A DNA stretch of 39,405 nucleotides. It comes from Saprospiraceae bacterium. Lineage in GTDB: Bacteria > Bacteroidota > Bacteroidia > Chitinophagales > Saprospiraceae. Of this stretch, positions 18,051 to 26,605 are shown piece by piece. Numbering within the stretch: the stretch's first letter is position 1; the number at the start of each line of letters is the position of its first letter. The translations under genes and the position numbers were made by a program. The stretch is from the NCBI GenBank assembly GCA_020629315.1, contig JAHDDO010000022.1:1-39405 (forward strand). The letters are read 5' to 3'. The notes beneath the pieces were generated by a model. The model was not told the DNA's origin and ran no database searches. It was given only the letters and a program-made list of their open reading frames with translations.

Positions 18051-21000
18051 ATGAATAGGATAATTAAAATCTATTTATTGTTATTTATCTCGGGACTAGC
18101 ATTTAATGCAAATGCACACATTGATCCTAATAGAGCTATAAAGCCAAATAACAATAACGAAAATGAAGTAAATTTTAGAGAAGATTGTGTCCCTTCTACG
18201 GCACAAACGGATCAAGCGATTAATAATGTAAGAGCCCGTCTACTAACCGGAGGTGATGTATGGTGGGATGGCCAAGGAGTAGGACGATATGTAGTACCGA
18301 AACAAGAGCCTGGTTCAGGTGTACCTGAGGTATCTTCAATATTTGCCGCTTCCATATGGTTAGGTGGATTCGATCCATCAGGAAACCTAAAAGTGGCCGC
18401 TGGTGATTACAGAAGTGGTGGTGTTGATTTCTTTCCTGGTCCTTTGGTTCCTGAAACAGGAACAACTGATTTGGAAAGATGTAATGAGTGGGATCGATTT
18501 TTCAGAGTGACAGGAGAGGATGTTCTTAAGGTAATTGGTGCATACAATAACTGTGTAGTAAACCCAGATTGTAACCTAACTATAGACTCTATACCAGAGG
18601 ATGTAAGATATTGGCCAGCTTTAGGAAACGATGAGTTCGCTGATTTTTATGGATTCGAATTACCAGATAGTGATGTTGGTTTAGGGTCGTTCTGGGACGA
18701 AGATCAAAATGGTTTTTATGATCCAGTAATGGGTGATTTCCCGATTATTGATATTAGAGGTTGTGAGCCTGATTCTAGAAAGAAAGCGGAAACGTTGGTA
18801 CCAGATGAAATGATATTCTGGATTTTTAATGATGCAGGAGCACCACACGCATTATCTAATGGTGCCCAAATTAAAATGGAAGTACAAGTTCAATCATTTG
18901 GCTATTCTACTAATGATGAATTGAATGATATGACATTCCAACGTTATAAATTGATCAATAGAGCAGATGTAGATATCAGAGATGCTTATTTCGCATTGTG
19001 GGTAGATCCAGATTTAGGATGTTTTACCGATGATTACATTGGTTGTAACGTAGAGCGTTCCCTTATGTATGTATACAATGAGGACGTTTTAGACGGTAAC
19101 AATGGATGTAACTGCGATGATGTAGAAACATATTGTGATCGGGTACCAGCCTTAGGTGTGGATTACTTTAGAGGTCCATTAGGTCCAAAAATTATTGAGA
19201 TCGATGAAAATGGAGATACGGTATTAATTACGCCACAAATTGGACAATCGTTTGACACTTTAGTAGAATTGGGAATGTCATCTTTCCTTTATTTGAACAA
19301 CTGTAGTGTTGGGGGGCCAGATCCTTTAACATGTGATCCAACTGAGGCAGAAGGGTATTATAATGTGCTTCAAGGATTATGGCCTGATGGGACCCCAGTT
19401 ACTGATGGTGGCTCAGGATTGAACTTGGGATCAACTGACAGTATTAAATATGTTTTCCCTGATGTACCTAACGGTGATGGTTGGTCTATGTGTACGGCTG
19501 ATTTACCGTTCGGTGATAGAAGAACGATTCAAGCTTCAGGACCATTCTTACTTACTCCTGGTGCTGTAAACGAACTTATTATTGGAGTACCTTGGGTACC
19601 AGATATCGTTTACCCTTGCCCAGATATTACACGACTACTTGCTGCTGATGATCTTGCTCAAGCGGTGTTTGATAACTGTTTTGAAATACCTAGAGGTCCT
19701 GATGCACCGGATATGTGTATGGTAGAATTAGACAGGGAGATCATCTTAATTTTAAGTAATGATCCGACCAGAAACAACTTCAATGAAACGTACAGAGAGG
19801 AGGATATTTTAGCTCCAGAAGATTCAGAGAATAACGAGTATGTTTTCGAGGGATACTTAGTATATCAATTAGCACATTCTAATGTTTCGGTTCAGGAATT
19901 AGATGATGTTGAAAGAGCGAAACTAGTCCGACAGGTTGATGTAAAAAATGGTATAGAAACCATTTACAATTGGTCGTCCACAGTTAACCCTACTTCTGAT
20001 CAAGGAGACCTTGTGTTTGAGTACGAAAGAATGGTTAGTGGATCAGATCAAGGTATAGCGCATACTTTCCAAATAGTAGAAGATGCCTTTGCAGAAGGTG
20101 ATCGATCTTTGGTTAATCATAAGGAATATTACTTTACTGTTGTTGCATATGCACATAATGAGTATGAAGCTTTTGAAGTTTCTACAGGCTTAGGACAGAA
20201 GACACCATACCGGGAAGGACGTTTGAACATTAAGACATACACCGCTACACCAAGACCTATTGTTTATGAAAATATGAATTCATTCTATGGTGATGGTCCA
20301 AAAATATTCAGATTGGACGGTGTAGGAAGTGGCGGAAACTTCATGGAGCTTACAGATGAAATGTACGATAGAATCCTAAATGGTGAAACGATAGAAAAGT
20401 TAGAATATGTAGATGGTAGAGGTCCGATCAATGTTAAGATCTTCAACCCACTAGATGTTGTAGATGGAACCTATGAATTAGAAATTCTAGGCGAATTTAT
20501 CGGTGGTGGAGAATGTGCATTCCAAGATAGTGCTCAGTGGGTGTTAAGGAATAAGGATACAGGAGAAGAATTTATGTCAACTGCATCTATTGATGAAATT
20601 AATGAACAAGTATTTGGTCAATATGGATTTAGTATTGAAATTAATCAAGCTGACGAACCGGGTACTAATGTAACAGAAGCAAATGGTGCTGTGGGTGCTG
20701 AGTATAGTTATGAAGATGTAAACGGTTTGGTATGGTTCTATGCAATTTCAGATGAAGGTCGTGCTTTTGGTGGCGAACCATTAGGACCTTTTGCTAATGT
20801 ATTTAACTTCTTAAAGACAGGTGAAGGAGAAGTGAATTTTGACGACGACAGATCTAGTGCTTATTCTGATTTCGCAGATGGATTCTGGTATCCTTTCTGG
20901 TTAACAGATTATCGTCCGTCGCCAGATCCACTATTCCCATTCTATGTGACACCAGCTTGGAAAAATTCTGGTTTCCACCAGCAAATTCTTTCTCAGAATG

Positions 21001-22136
21001 GATTGTATAACTTGAACAACGTAGATATTGTCTTTACAAGTGACAAATCAAAATGGTCAAGATGTGTGGTCGTGGAAACAGCAACAGAGGACTATCTTGA
21101 ACCTGTATTAGGCCAGTTTGAATCTACAATCGGTGATGCAGAAATGTTTGAATTGAGACAATCTCCTTCTGTAGATAAGGAGGGGAATCAAGATGGTTCA
21201 GGCATTGGTATGAGCTGGTTCCCTGGGTACGCCATTGATGTTGAAACAGGGAAAAGAGTGAATATTTTCTTTGGGGAGAATTCAATTTTTGATGAGGATA
21301 AGATTGATTTATTAAATGATAATATACCATTAGGTGGCGATATGTTATTCAATCCATCTAGCCAGGTTTTCACAGAGCAATTTGATTTCAATAATCCGTT
21401 AATTACAGAAATGGTAATGGGTGGAGGACACAATATCTATGTGACTCGTCAAGATTATGATGGTTGTGAAGAAATTGCCGATGCTTTGAATACAAACCTT
21501 ATTGGACAGCGTAATGTGTTACGAGCTATAACGTGGTGTTCAATGGTGCTTATGCCTGGTGATAATGTGAAGCTGAATTCATATGCTGATGGCGTAATTC
21601 CAAACGATTTAACGATTAAGCTGAGAGTAAATAATGAGTACAGTCTTGAAAAAGAATTTATTCTAGACGAAGCTCAAAGTTGTACGACTATCGGTGGAAA
21701 TCCTAAGTATGAATTTGTTATTGATGGAAAGGCACCAGGTGATCTAACGCAAGATCAGTATGAAGGGGCATTAGCTGAGACTAATGTAGTGCCTAACCCA
21801 TATTATGGAATTTCAAGTTATGAGGCAAATCAGTTTGAAAATTTAGTGAAGATTACAAATTTGCCAGATGAATGTAATATTACAATCTACAGTTTAGATG
21901 GTAAGTTCATTAGAGAATTTAGAAGAGATGAGCGTGAGGCGTTAAAGGGTTTATCAAACCCAGGTACGCAAACCATACAAACATCACCTAATCTAGAATG
22001 GGATCTTAAGAATTATGCTAGTATCCCAGTAGCTAGTGGTATTTACTTGATTCACATAAGTGCTCCTTCCATAGGTGAGGAGAGAACATTGAAATTATTT
22101 GTAGTAGCTAGAGAATTTGATCCTTCTGGATTGTAA
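18051..22136 (+). CDS. Large Cys-rich secreted protein with a T9SS-like C-terminal domain
   Basis: A 1361-residue exported protein of unknown function. A signal peptide (about 22 residues, ending NANAH) precedes a region with VWWDGQGVGRYVVP and SSIFAASIWLGGFDPSGNL. Asp-rich segments such as DEDQNGFYDPVMGDFP look calcium-binding. Cysteines are frequent throughout (NNGCNCDDVETYCD is the densest cluster), suggesting disulfides. The last 110 or so residues run VVPNPYYG, ITIYSLDGKFIREF, LEWDLKN, VASGIYLIHIS and TLKLFVV. This is the layout of type A T9SS sorting domains, but it ends with an extra VAREFDPSGL. It is therefore probably exported by T9SS to the surface. It lies between a TonB receptor and a PorV-like protein, probably as one unit. 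Confidence 0.85.
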   Translation: MNRIIKIYLLLFISGLAFNANAHIDPNRAIKPNNNNENEVNFREDCVPSTAQTDQAINNVRARLLTGGDVWWDGQGVGRYVVPKQEPGSGVPEVSSIFAASIWLGGFDPSGNLKVAAGDYRSGGVDFFPGPLVPETGTTDLERCNEWDRFFRVTGEDVLKVIGAYNNCVVNPDCNLTIDSIPEDVRYWPALGNDEFADFYGFELPDSDVGLGSFWDEDQNGFYDPVMGDFPIIDIRGCEPDSRKKAETLVPDEMIFWIFNDAGAPHALSNGAQIKMEVQVQSFGYSTNDELNDMTFQRYKLINRADVDIRDAYFALWVDPDLGCFTDDYIGCNVERSLMYVYNEDVLDGNNGCNCDDVETYCDRVPALGVDYFRGPLGPKIIEIDENGDTVLITPQIGQSFDTLVELGMSSFLYLNNCSVGGPDPLTCDPTEAEGYYNVLQGLWPDGTPVTDGGSGLNLGSTDSIKYVFPDVPNGDGWSMCTADLPFGDRRTIQASGPFLLTPGAVNELIIGVPWVPDIVYPCPDITRLLAADDLAQAVFDNCFEIPRGPDAPDMCMVELDREIILILSNDPTRNNFNETYREEDILAPEDSENNEYVFEGYLVYQLAHSNVSVQELDDVERAKLVRQVDVKNGIETIYNWSSTVNPTSDQGDLVFEYERMVSGSDQGIAHTFQIVEDAFAEGDRSLVNHKEYYFTVVAYAHNEYEAFEVSTGLGQKTPYREGRLNIKTYTATPRPIVYENMNSFYGDGPKIFRLDGVGSGGNFMELTDEMYDRILNGETIEKLEYVDGRGPINVKIFNPLDVVDGTYELEILGEFIGGGECAFQDSAQWVLRNKDTGEEFMSTASIDEINEQVFGQYGFSIEINQADEPGTNVTEANGAVGAEYSYEDVNGLVWFYAISDEGRAFGGEPLGPFANVFNFLKTGEGEVNFDDDRSSAYSDFADGFWYPFWLTDYRPSPDPLFPFYVTPAWKNSGFHQQILSQNGLYNLNNVDIVFTSDKSKWSRCVVVETATEDYLEPVLGQFESTIGDAEMFELRQSPSVDKEGNQDGSGIGMSWFPGYAIDVETGKRVNIFFGENSIFDEDKIDLLNDNIPLGGDMLFNPSSQVFTEQFDFNNPLITEMVMGGGHNIYVTRQDYDGCEEIADALNTNLIGQRNVLRAITWCSMVLMPGDNVKLNSYADGVIPNDLTIKLRVNNEYSLEKEFILDEAQSCTTIGGNPKYEFVIDGKAPGDLTQDQYEGALAETNVVPNPYYGISSYEANQFENLVKITNLPDECNITIYSLDGKFIREFRRDEREALKGLSNPGTQTIQTSPNLEWDLKNYASIPVASGIYLIHISAPSIGEERTLKLFVVAREFDPSGL

Positions 22137-22143
22137 GAAATAT

Positions 22144-22176
22144 AAGTGCGAACAGATTTATTTTCTGTTCGCACTT
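22144..22176 (+). terminator. Perfect 12-bp hairpin between the secreted protein and the PorV-like gene
   Basis: AAGTGCGAACAG (22144-22155) pairs perfectly with CTGTTCGCACTT (22165-22176) across a 9-base A/T loop. No U-tract follows. It fills most of the 56-base gap between the genes and may be a partial terminator or an mRNA 3'-end protector that sets the ratio of the two products. Confidence 0.6.
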
Positions 22177-22192
22177 CTAAAAATTAATTGAT

Positions 22193-23275
22193 ATGAAGAA
22201 CATTTTACAATTAAGCATAATAGCTATACTTACGCTTATTCAAGGTATGGCCTTTGCAGGAAATCCAGATCGTCAAGGGGAGGCTGGTGCTGCTGAACTA
22301 TTATTTAACCCTTGGGCCAGAAGTGCAGGTGTTCACAGTATGAATACGTCATTTGCTAGTGGAGTAGAAGCCATGCGAATTAATGTAGCAGGGATTGGTA
22401 GAATTACAGGAAGAGAGTTGCAAGTGGGTAATGCTAGATTATACGAGGGTGCGGATTTACAAATGAACTCTTTTGGATATGCCCAACGCAGAGGAGAACG
22501 AGGTGCATTTGCTTTTACTTTAACCTCTTTAAATTTTGGAGATATTCCAGTTACAACTACCGATCAACCAGAAGGAACGGGTGCTAGTTTTTCTCCGAAC
22601 TTCTTTAACTTGGGGATTGGTTATTCATATACGTATGAAAATAAAATTTCGGTTGGAATCCTTTTACGGGCTATATCCGAAAGTTTACCGAATCTAAGCG
22701 CATTTGGTGCAGCTATTGACGCGGGAGTACAATATGTTTCCGGTGCTAATGATAATTTCAAGTTAGGAATCTCATTGCGTAACGTTGGAACGCCTATGCG
22801 GTTTAATGGTGAAGGTATCACTTTACAAGGGTCTGTGCCTGATAGCGATAATCCAGATTATCCGATTGAGTTTGCCGTAAAGCCGGCAAGATACGAGCTA
22901 CCTTCAATGCTAAACATTGGTATGTCTTATGACTTTTATGTGATTAACAATGAGGCTACTGATGATTCGAAAGGAACGGTTGCTTATGTTCGTGCATTAG
23001 CAAACTTTACATCTAATGCATTTTCTCGGGATCAAATTGGCGCTGGTTTAGAATTTAACTATAATAATATGATTGCCTTAAGAGGAGCTTACAGATATGA
23101 GTTAGGTTCTTTAAATTCAGGGACTGAAAATCTATATACAGGATTTTCAGGGGGAGCTTCTGTATTTGTACCATTGTCTAAAAGTGGGGCTACTACCTTA
23201 ACTATAGACTATGCTTACAGAACGACAGATCCATTTAACGGAACCCATAATTTCGGAATAGGACTACTATTTTAA
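22193..23275 (+). CDS. PorV/PorQ-family outer-membrane barrel protein
   Basis: A 360-residue FadL-like barrel protein with a signal peptide of about 22 residues (ending MAFAG). The opening of the mature part, GEAGAAELLFNPWARSAGVHSMNTSFASGVEAM, has the PorV/PorQ family pattern in which Asn-Pro and Gly-Val-Glu-Ala-Met are conserved. Alternating beta strands follow, with NFGIGLLF at the end, a C-terminal Phe as in outer-membrane proteins. In T9SS, PorV shuttles cargo from the SprA translocon to the PorU sortase complex. This copy follows a gene for a candidate cargo protein, so it may be a dedicated paralogue. No porU or sprA lies in the window. Which paralogue this is cannot be settled by eye. 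Confidence 0.85.
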   Translation: MKNILQLSIIAILTLIQGMAFAGNPDRQGEAGAAELLFNPWARSAGVHSMNTSFASGVEAMRINVAGIGRITGRELQVGNARLYEGADLQMNSFGYAQRRGERGAFAFTLTSLNFGDIPVTTTDQPEGTGASFSPNFFNLGIGYSYTYENKISVGILLRAISESLPNLSAFGAAIDAGVQYVSGANDNFKLGISLRNVGTPMRFNGEGITLQGSVPDSDNPDYPIEFAVKPARYELPSMLNIGMSYDFYVINNEATDDSKGTVAYVRALANFTSNAFSRDQIGAGLEFNYNNMIALRGAYRYELGSLNSGTENLYTGFSGGASVFVPLSKSGATTLTIDYAYRTTDPFNGTHNFGIGLLF

Positions 23276-23325
23276 CAAATAGTTGAACTTATTTGTAATT
23301 AAGTACGTTTACAAGAAATAATTTG

Positions 23326-23352
23326 AGACGCCTCTACAAAGTAGGGGCGTCT
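23326..23352 (+). terminator. Rho-independent-type hairpin after the PorV-like gene
   Basis: AGACGCCTCTAC (23326-23337) pairs with GTAGGGGCGTCT (23341-23352) across an AAA loop, with one G-U pair. It lies 50 bases after the stop at 23275 and is followed only by TACTTAATTT. It ends the receptor/PorV-like unit before greA. Confidence 0.7.
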
Positions 23353-23382
23353 TACTTAATTTATACCTAAATAAGATTAGTT

Positions 23383-23856
23383 ATGAGCAAGATTACTTAT
23401 TTAACGCAAGAAGGTTTTGATAAGATCAAATCCGAGTTGGAAGAATTGAAGACAACGGGACGTAGAGAAGTTGCACAAGCCATAGCAGAAGCGAGGGAAA
23501 AAGGTGATCTTTCAGAGAATGCGGAATATGATGCAGCAAAAGATGCTCAAGGTCTTTTGGAGTTGAAAATTAATCAACTAGAAATGACCTTAGCAAATGC
23601 AAGGTTAATCGATGCGAGTCAATTAGATGGTAGTAAGGTGACGATCCTTTGTAAAGTGAAAATTCAGAACTTACAAAACAAAAAAGACGTTACCTACCAA
23701 TTAGTGTCAGAAAGTGAGGCTAACATATCAGAGAAAAAGATTTCGGTAAGTTCACCGATTGGCGAAGGCTTGCTTGGAAAAGAAGTAGGAGATATTGCAG
23801 AGGTGCAAACACCAAGAGGAAGCATGAAATTCAAAATCCTTGATATCTCACTGTAA
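23383..23856 (+). CDS. greA: Transcription elongation factor GreA
   Basis: GreA enters the RNA polymerase secondary channel and stimulates cleavage of backtracked RNA. The 157-residue length is normal. The N-terminal coiled coil carries the tip motif GDLSENAEYDAAKD, with acidic Asp42 and Glu45 corresponding to E. coli Asp41 and Glu44. The C-terminal FKBP-like domain includes SPIGEGLLGKEVGD and ends MKFKILDISL. The stop shares one base with the next start (TAATG at 23854-23858), so translation is coupled to the HIT-family gene. greA-HIT pairing is, as I recall, common in Bacteroidota. Confidence 0.97.
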   Translation: MSKITYLTQEGFDKIKSELEELKTTGRREVAQAIAEAREKGDLSENAEYDAAKDAQGLLELKINQLEMTLANARLIDASQLDGSKVTILCKVKIQNLQNKKDVTYQLVSESEANISEKKISVSSPIGEGLLGKEVGDIAEVQTPRGSMKFKILDISL

Positions 23857-24251
23857 TGCCTAGTATTTTTTCAAAAATTATATCAGGTGATATCCCGTGC
23901 TATAAGGTAGCAGAAGATGAGCAGTATCTAGCTTTTTTAGATATAAATCCGTTGGCAAAAGGACATACCCTTGTAATACCAAAAGTAGAAGTAGATTATA
24001 TTTTTGATTTAGATGATAAGACTTACTCAGGTCTTTTTGCATTTAGTAAACGGGTAGCAACAGCCATTGAGAAGGTGGTGCCATGTGAAAGGATTGGCGT
24101 TGCTGTTATTGGACTTGAAGTACCCCATGCTCATATCCATCTATCCCCAATAAACGGCATTCATGATTTAAATTTCACTAAACAACGAATAGTCATGAAT
24201 CAAGAAGAATATTCATCTCTAGCAAAAGAGATCAATGCAGCTTTTTTATAA
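23856..24251 (+). CDS. HIT-family (histidine triad) nucleotide-binding protein
   Basis: A 131-residue cytosolic protein whose HIT motif HAHIHLSP (His91, His93, His95) supplies the catalytic histidine of nucleotidyl hydrolases and transferases. The N-terminus SIFSKIISGDIPCYKVAEDE and LDINPLAKGHTLVIPK are typical of the HinT/Hit branch, which hydrolyses purine nucleoside phosphoramidates or similar adducts. The physiological substrate is not predictable. Its ATG overlaps the greA stop by one base. Its TAA overlaps the convergent ruvC stop region by 6 bases. Confidence 0.94.
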   Translation: MPSIFSKIISGDIPCYKVAEDEQYLAFLDINPLAKGHTLVIPKVEVDYIFDLDDKTYSGLFAFSKRVATAIEKVVPCERIGVAVIGLEVPHAHIHLSPINGIHDLNFTKQRIVMNQEEYSSLAKEINAAFL

Positions 24252-24806
24252 CCCTTTTACCCTCCCTGGGTTGGCAGAGATAAAGCCTTTCCACGATTTG
24301 CTTGAAGAAATACCTCCTAATGGATTATTGATTTCATTAAACTTACAATAAGCGGCTGCTAACGCATCTGTAGCATCTAGATATTTCGTTTCAATTTTAG
24401 TTTTTAACAGTCGATTCAACATCTGCCATACCTGTTCCTTTGACGCGTTACCATTTCCGGTTATGGCTTTCTTTATTTTCTTTGGGGAAAATTCTGTGAT
24501 ATTGACACCCATAGTCATAGCAGCGGCCATAGCGACACCCTGTGCTCTACCTAGCTTAAGCATAGATTGAACATTCTTGCCAAAAAAAGGTGCTTCTACA
24601 GACATTTCCTTTGGCAAATAACATTCTATGATTTCTTGAAGTTGAAGGAAAATCTCTTTTAACTTCGTTTGGTGGTCTTCGTATTTATCAAGATGGATAA
24701 CCCCCAAAGTGATCACTTTTGCTTCTTTACCGTGGATCTCCAAGAGTCCATATCCAAGAACATTGGTACCCGGATCAATACCTAAAATTTTATAAGGCTT
24801 AGACAT
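24246..24806 (-). CDS. ruvC: Crossover junction endodeoxyribonuclease RuvC
   Basis: RuvC cleaves Holliday junctions as a dimer during recombinational repair, working with RuvAB. At 186 residues it is close to the usual 170-190. The acidic catalytic tetrad is complete: Asp11 in LGIDPGT, Glu71 in VEAPFFGKN, and Asp144 and Asp147 in LDATDALAAAY. The spacing matches E. coli Asp7, Glu66, Asp138 and Asp141. GRAQGVAMAAA and ASKEQVWQML are also family-typical. ruvA and ruvB are not adjacent. A TAATTTTG box ends only four bases before the ATG, suggesting a leaderless mRNA. Confidence 0.97.
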   Translation of the reverse strand: MSKPYKILGIDPGTNVLGYGLLEIHGKEAKVITLGVIHLDKYEDHQTKLKEIFLQLQEIIECYLPKEMSVEAPFFGKNVQSMLKLGRAQGVAMAAAMTMGVNITEFSPKKIKKAITGNGNASKEQVWQMLNRLLKTKIETKYLDATDALAAAYCKFNEINNPLGGISSSKSWKGFISANPGRVKGL

Positions 24807-24810
24807 ATTG

Positions 24811-24818
24811 CAAAATTA
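24811..24818 (-). promoter_or_regulatory. Putative -7 box for ruvC, almost touching the start codon
   Basis: The reverse strand reads TAATTTTG then CAAT then the ruvC ATG. If the box sits at -7, the transcript would begin at or within a base or two of the ATG. The nearest TTTG upstream is about 25 bases away, longer than standard. Confidence 0.4.
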
Positions 24819-24828
24819 GCTAATATTG

Positions 24829-25812
24829 ATGTTAGAATCTAATCAAATAGCAGAGGTGCCAAAAACCATAAAGCACATAATCAAAATAACAATAGCTATT
24901 GCCCTGATAGGATTATTGTATTATCAGTTAACTATAGTTAATGATATTCCTAAAGCATTTCAAGAATATCAATGGGTATTTGCTACTCGAGATTACTTCT
25001 TTATTCTACTTGTATTTGTTCTGCTACCCATTAATCTATTGTTGGAAAGTGCCAAGTGGAGATGGGTTGTTAATAAGCAAACCAAAATAAATTATTGGGA
25101 AGCGTTACGGTCAGTAATAGTTGGGATCACCTTTGGCGTAATAACACCGAATAGGGTGGGTGAGTATTACGGAAGAGTGCTATACTTTGACTCAAAAAAA
25201 AGCAAAACACAATCTCTTTCAGCCACCTTTATATCTAGTATTGCTCAGAATACAGTAACTGTGATCGTTGGTTTATTTGCCGTTTTAGCACTAGGAAGAA
25301 AGCAATATAAATTTGACATGGACATCAATGAACCATGGATAATAACGGCCATTTTAATAGCAGGCATAGGTTACTTTTTAGTGCCGAGGCTATTATCAGT
25401 GGCCCTTCGATTTAAGAAAGTCTTAGTACAAAATTTAATTTCTTTCACAAGAAATTGGAATCTATCAGATCAAGCGTTTGTTTTACTATTAGCAATAGGG
25501 AGATATTTTACCTATTTATTTCAATATGCATTACTTCTTTTTTTGTTGTCAGAGGTATCATTGTTGGACGCGGCATTAGGTGTGTCTATTGTTTACTTAA
25601 TCCAAAGTGGAATACCCTTGCCAGCAGGTATTTCAATTTTGGCAAGAAGCAATATAGCTTTGTATATCTTCTCACAATTTGAGGTGGATGCAATTGAAGT
25701 CCTATTAGCAACTTGGGGAATTTGGGTAATAAATCTAATGATACCTGCGTTTTTCGGATTATACCTACTAAAAAGTGAACGTATATATATAGGAAGTGAA
25801 GAAAGCCATTAG
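24829..25812 (+). CDS. Lysylphosphatidylglycerol synthase TM-domain / flippase-like integral membrane protein
   Basis: A 327-residue polytopic protein with about eight hydrophobic helices and no soluble catalytic domain. The motif VGITFGVITPNRVGEYYGRVLYF (about residues 100-122) is the conserved Gly/Pro/Arg-Gly-Glu signature of the LPG_synthase_TM (UPF0104, YbhN-like) family. Members without a synthase domain are generally regarded as putative lipid or isoprenoid-linked flippases, with the substrate unknown here. I use the ATG at 24829 rather than the TTG three bases earlier. Only 22 bases separate it from divergent ruvC. Its 3' end overlaps the next gene by 17 bases, so the two are translationally coupled. 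Confidence 0.87.
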   Translation: MLESNQIAEVPKTIKHIIKITIAIALIGLLYYQLTIVNDIPKAFQEYQWVFATRDYFFILLVFVLLPINLLLESAKWRWVVNKQTKINYWEALRSVIVGITFGVITPNRVGEYYGRVLYFDSKKSKTQSLSATFISSIAQNTVTVIVGLFAVLALGRKQYKFDMDINEPWIITAILIAGIGYFLVPRLLSVALRFKKVLVQNLISFTRNWNLSDQAFVLLLAIGRYFTYLFQYALLLFLLSEVSLLDAALGVSIVYLIQSGIPLPAGISILARSNIALYIFSQFEVDAIEVLLATWGIWVINLMIPAFFGLYLLKSERIYIGSEESH

Positions 25813-26605
25813 AAATATCATCATTTGTCTGGTTTTTACGATGCCAGATATTGGACTTGCACAAAGTTCAGAGTGGATGCAATGTGAGATGACCAATAGT
25901 GCATTCCTTTCAGGTGAAAAATTAACCTATAAAGTATATTACAACTGGGGCATCATTTGGATACCAGCAGGAGAGGTTAGTTTTGAAGTATTGGAAACAG
26001 ATACTAGTTATGAGTTGAAGTCCTTTGGAACGACTTACCCGAGTTATGATTCGTTCTTTAAAGTCCGAGACAGATACGAAAGCTCAATAAATAAAGAGAC
26101 CTTACTACCTACTACTTTTGTAAGAGATATTGAAGAAGGCAATTACTTGCGCTACGATTCGGTACTTTTCGACCAGAAAAACATGCAAATAACAGAATAC
26201 ATTGGAAAGTATAAAGACAAATTAAAGCGCTTGGATTATACTTCTGAAGGTTGCACGCAGGACATGGTTTCCATTATGTATCATCTGCGTAATATTCAAG
26301 ATGAACGTATTTATGAACAAGCCAGGCTTCCAATACATGTATTTTTTGATAAGGAGTTTTATAACTTAGATATCAATGTCATTGGTCGATACAATAAGCA
26401 AATAAGAGGATTAGGCAACCAAAGTATCATTCATATTTCTCCAGAATTGGTTACCGGTGAAGTATTTCAGGAAGGGAATGAAATGAATATATACGTATCA
26501 GCCAATCAAAGCAAAATTCCACTTTTAATTGAATCTGCTGTTTCAGTAGGTTCTGTAAAAGCTGTTTTAATTCAATCTTCTCACACTAAAGACAAGATTT
26601 TTTGA
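25796..26605 (+). CDS. DUF3108 domain-containing exported protein
   Basis: A 269-residue protein starting at GTG 25796, inside the end of the preceding gene. The start is supported by an immediate signal peptide (KKAIRNIIICLVF to GLAQSS), and no suitable ATG follows. The mature part opens FLSGEKLTYKVYYNWGIIWIPAGEVSFEV, the hallmark of DUF3108. It continues with YDSFFKVRDRYESSINKETLLP and a beta-rich body, probably a lipocalin-like periplasmic barrel. Biochemical function is unknown. The stop TGA overlaps the TTG start of the next gene, making a tight three-gene unit with a flippase-like protein and a DUF4230 protein. Confidence 0.87.
   Translation: MKKAIRNIIICLVFTMPDIGLAQSSEWMQCEMTNSAFLSGEKLTYKVYYNWGIIWIPAGEVSFEVLETDTSYELKSFGTTYPSYDSFFKVRDRYESSINKETLLPTTFVRDIEEGNYLRYDSVLFDQKNMQITEYIGKYKDKLKRLDYTSEGCTQDMVSIMYHLRNIQDERIYEQARLPIHVFFDKEFYNLDINVIGRYNKQIRGLGNQSIIHISPELVTGEVFQEGNEMNIYVSANQSKIPLLIESAVSVGSVKAVLIQSSHTKDKIF

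Noticed and set aside
14335..22136. SusC/SusD-type glycan uptake pair
   Set aside because: The second protein is 1361 residues with a signal peptide but no lipobox and no SusD-like helical domain, and it carries a T9SS-like tail.
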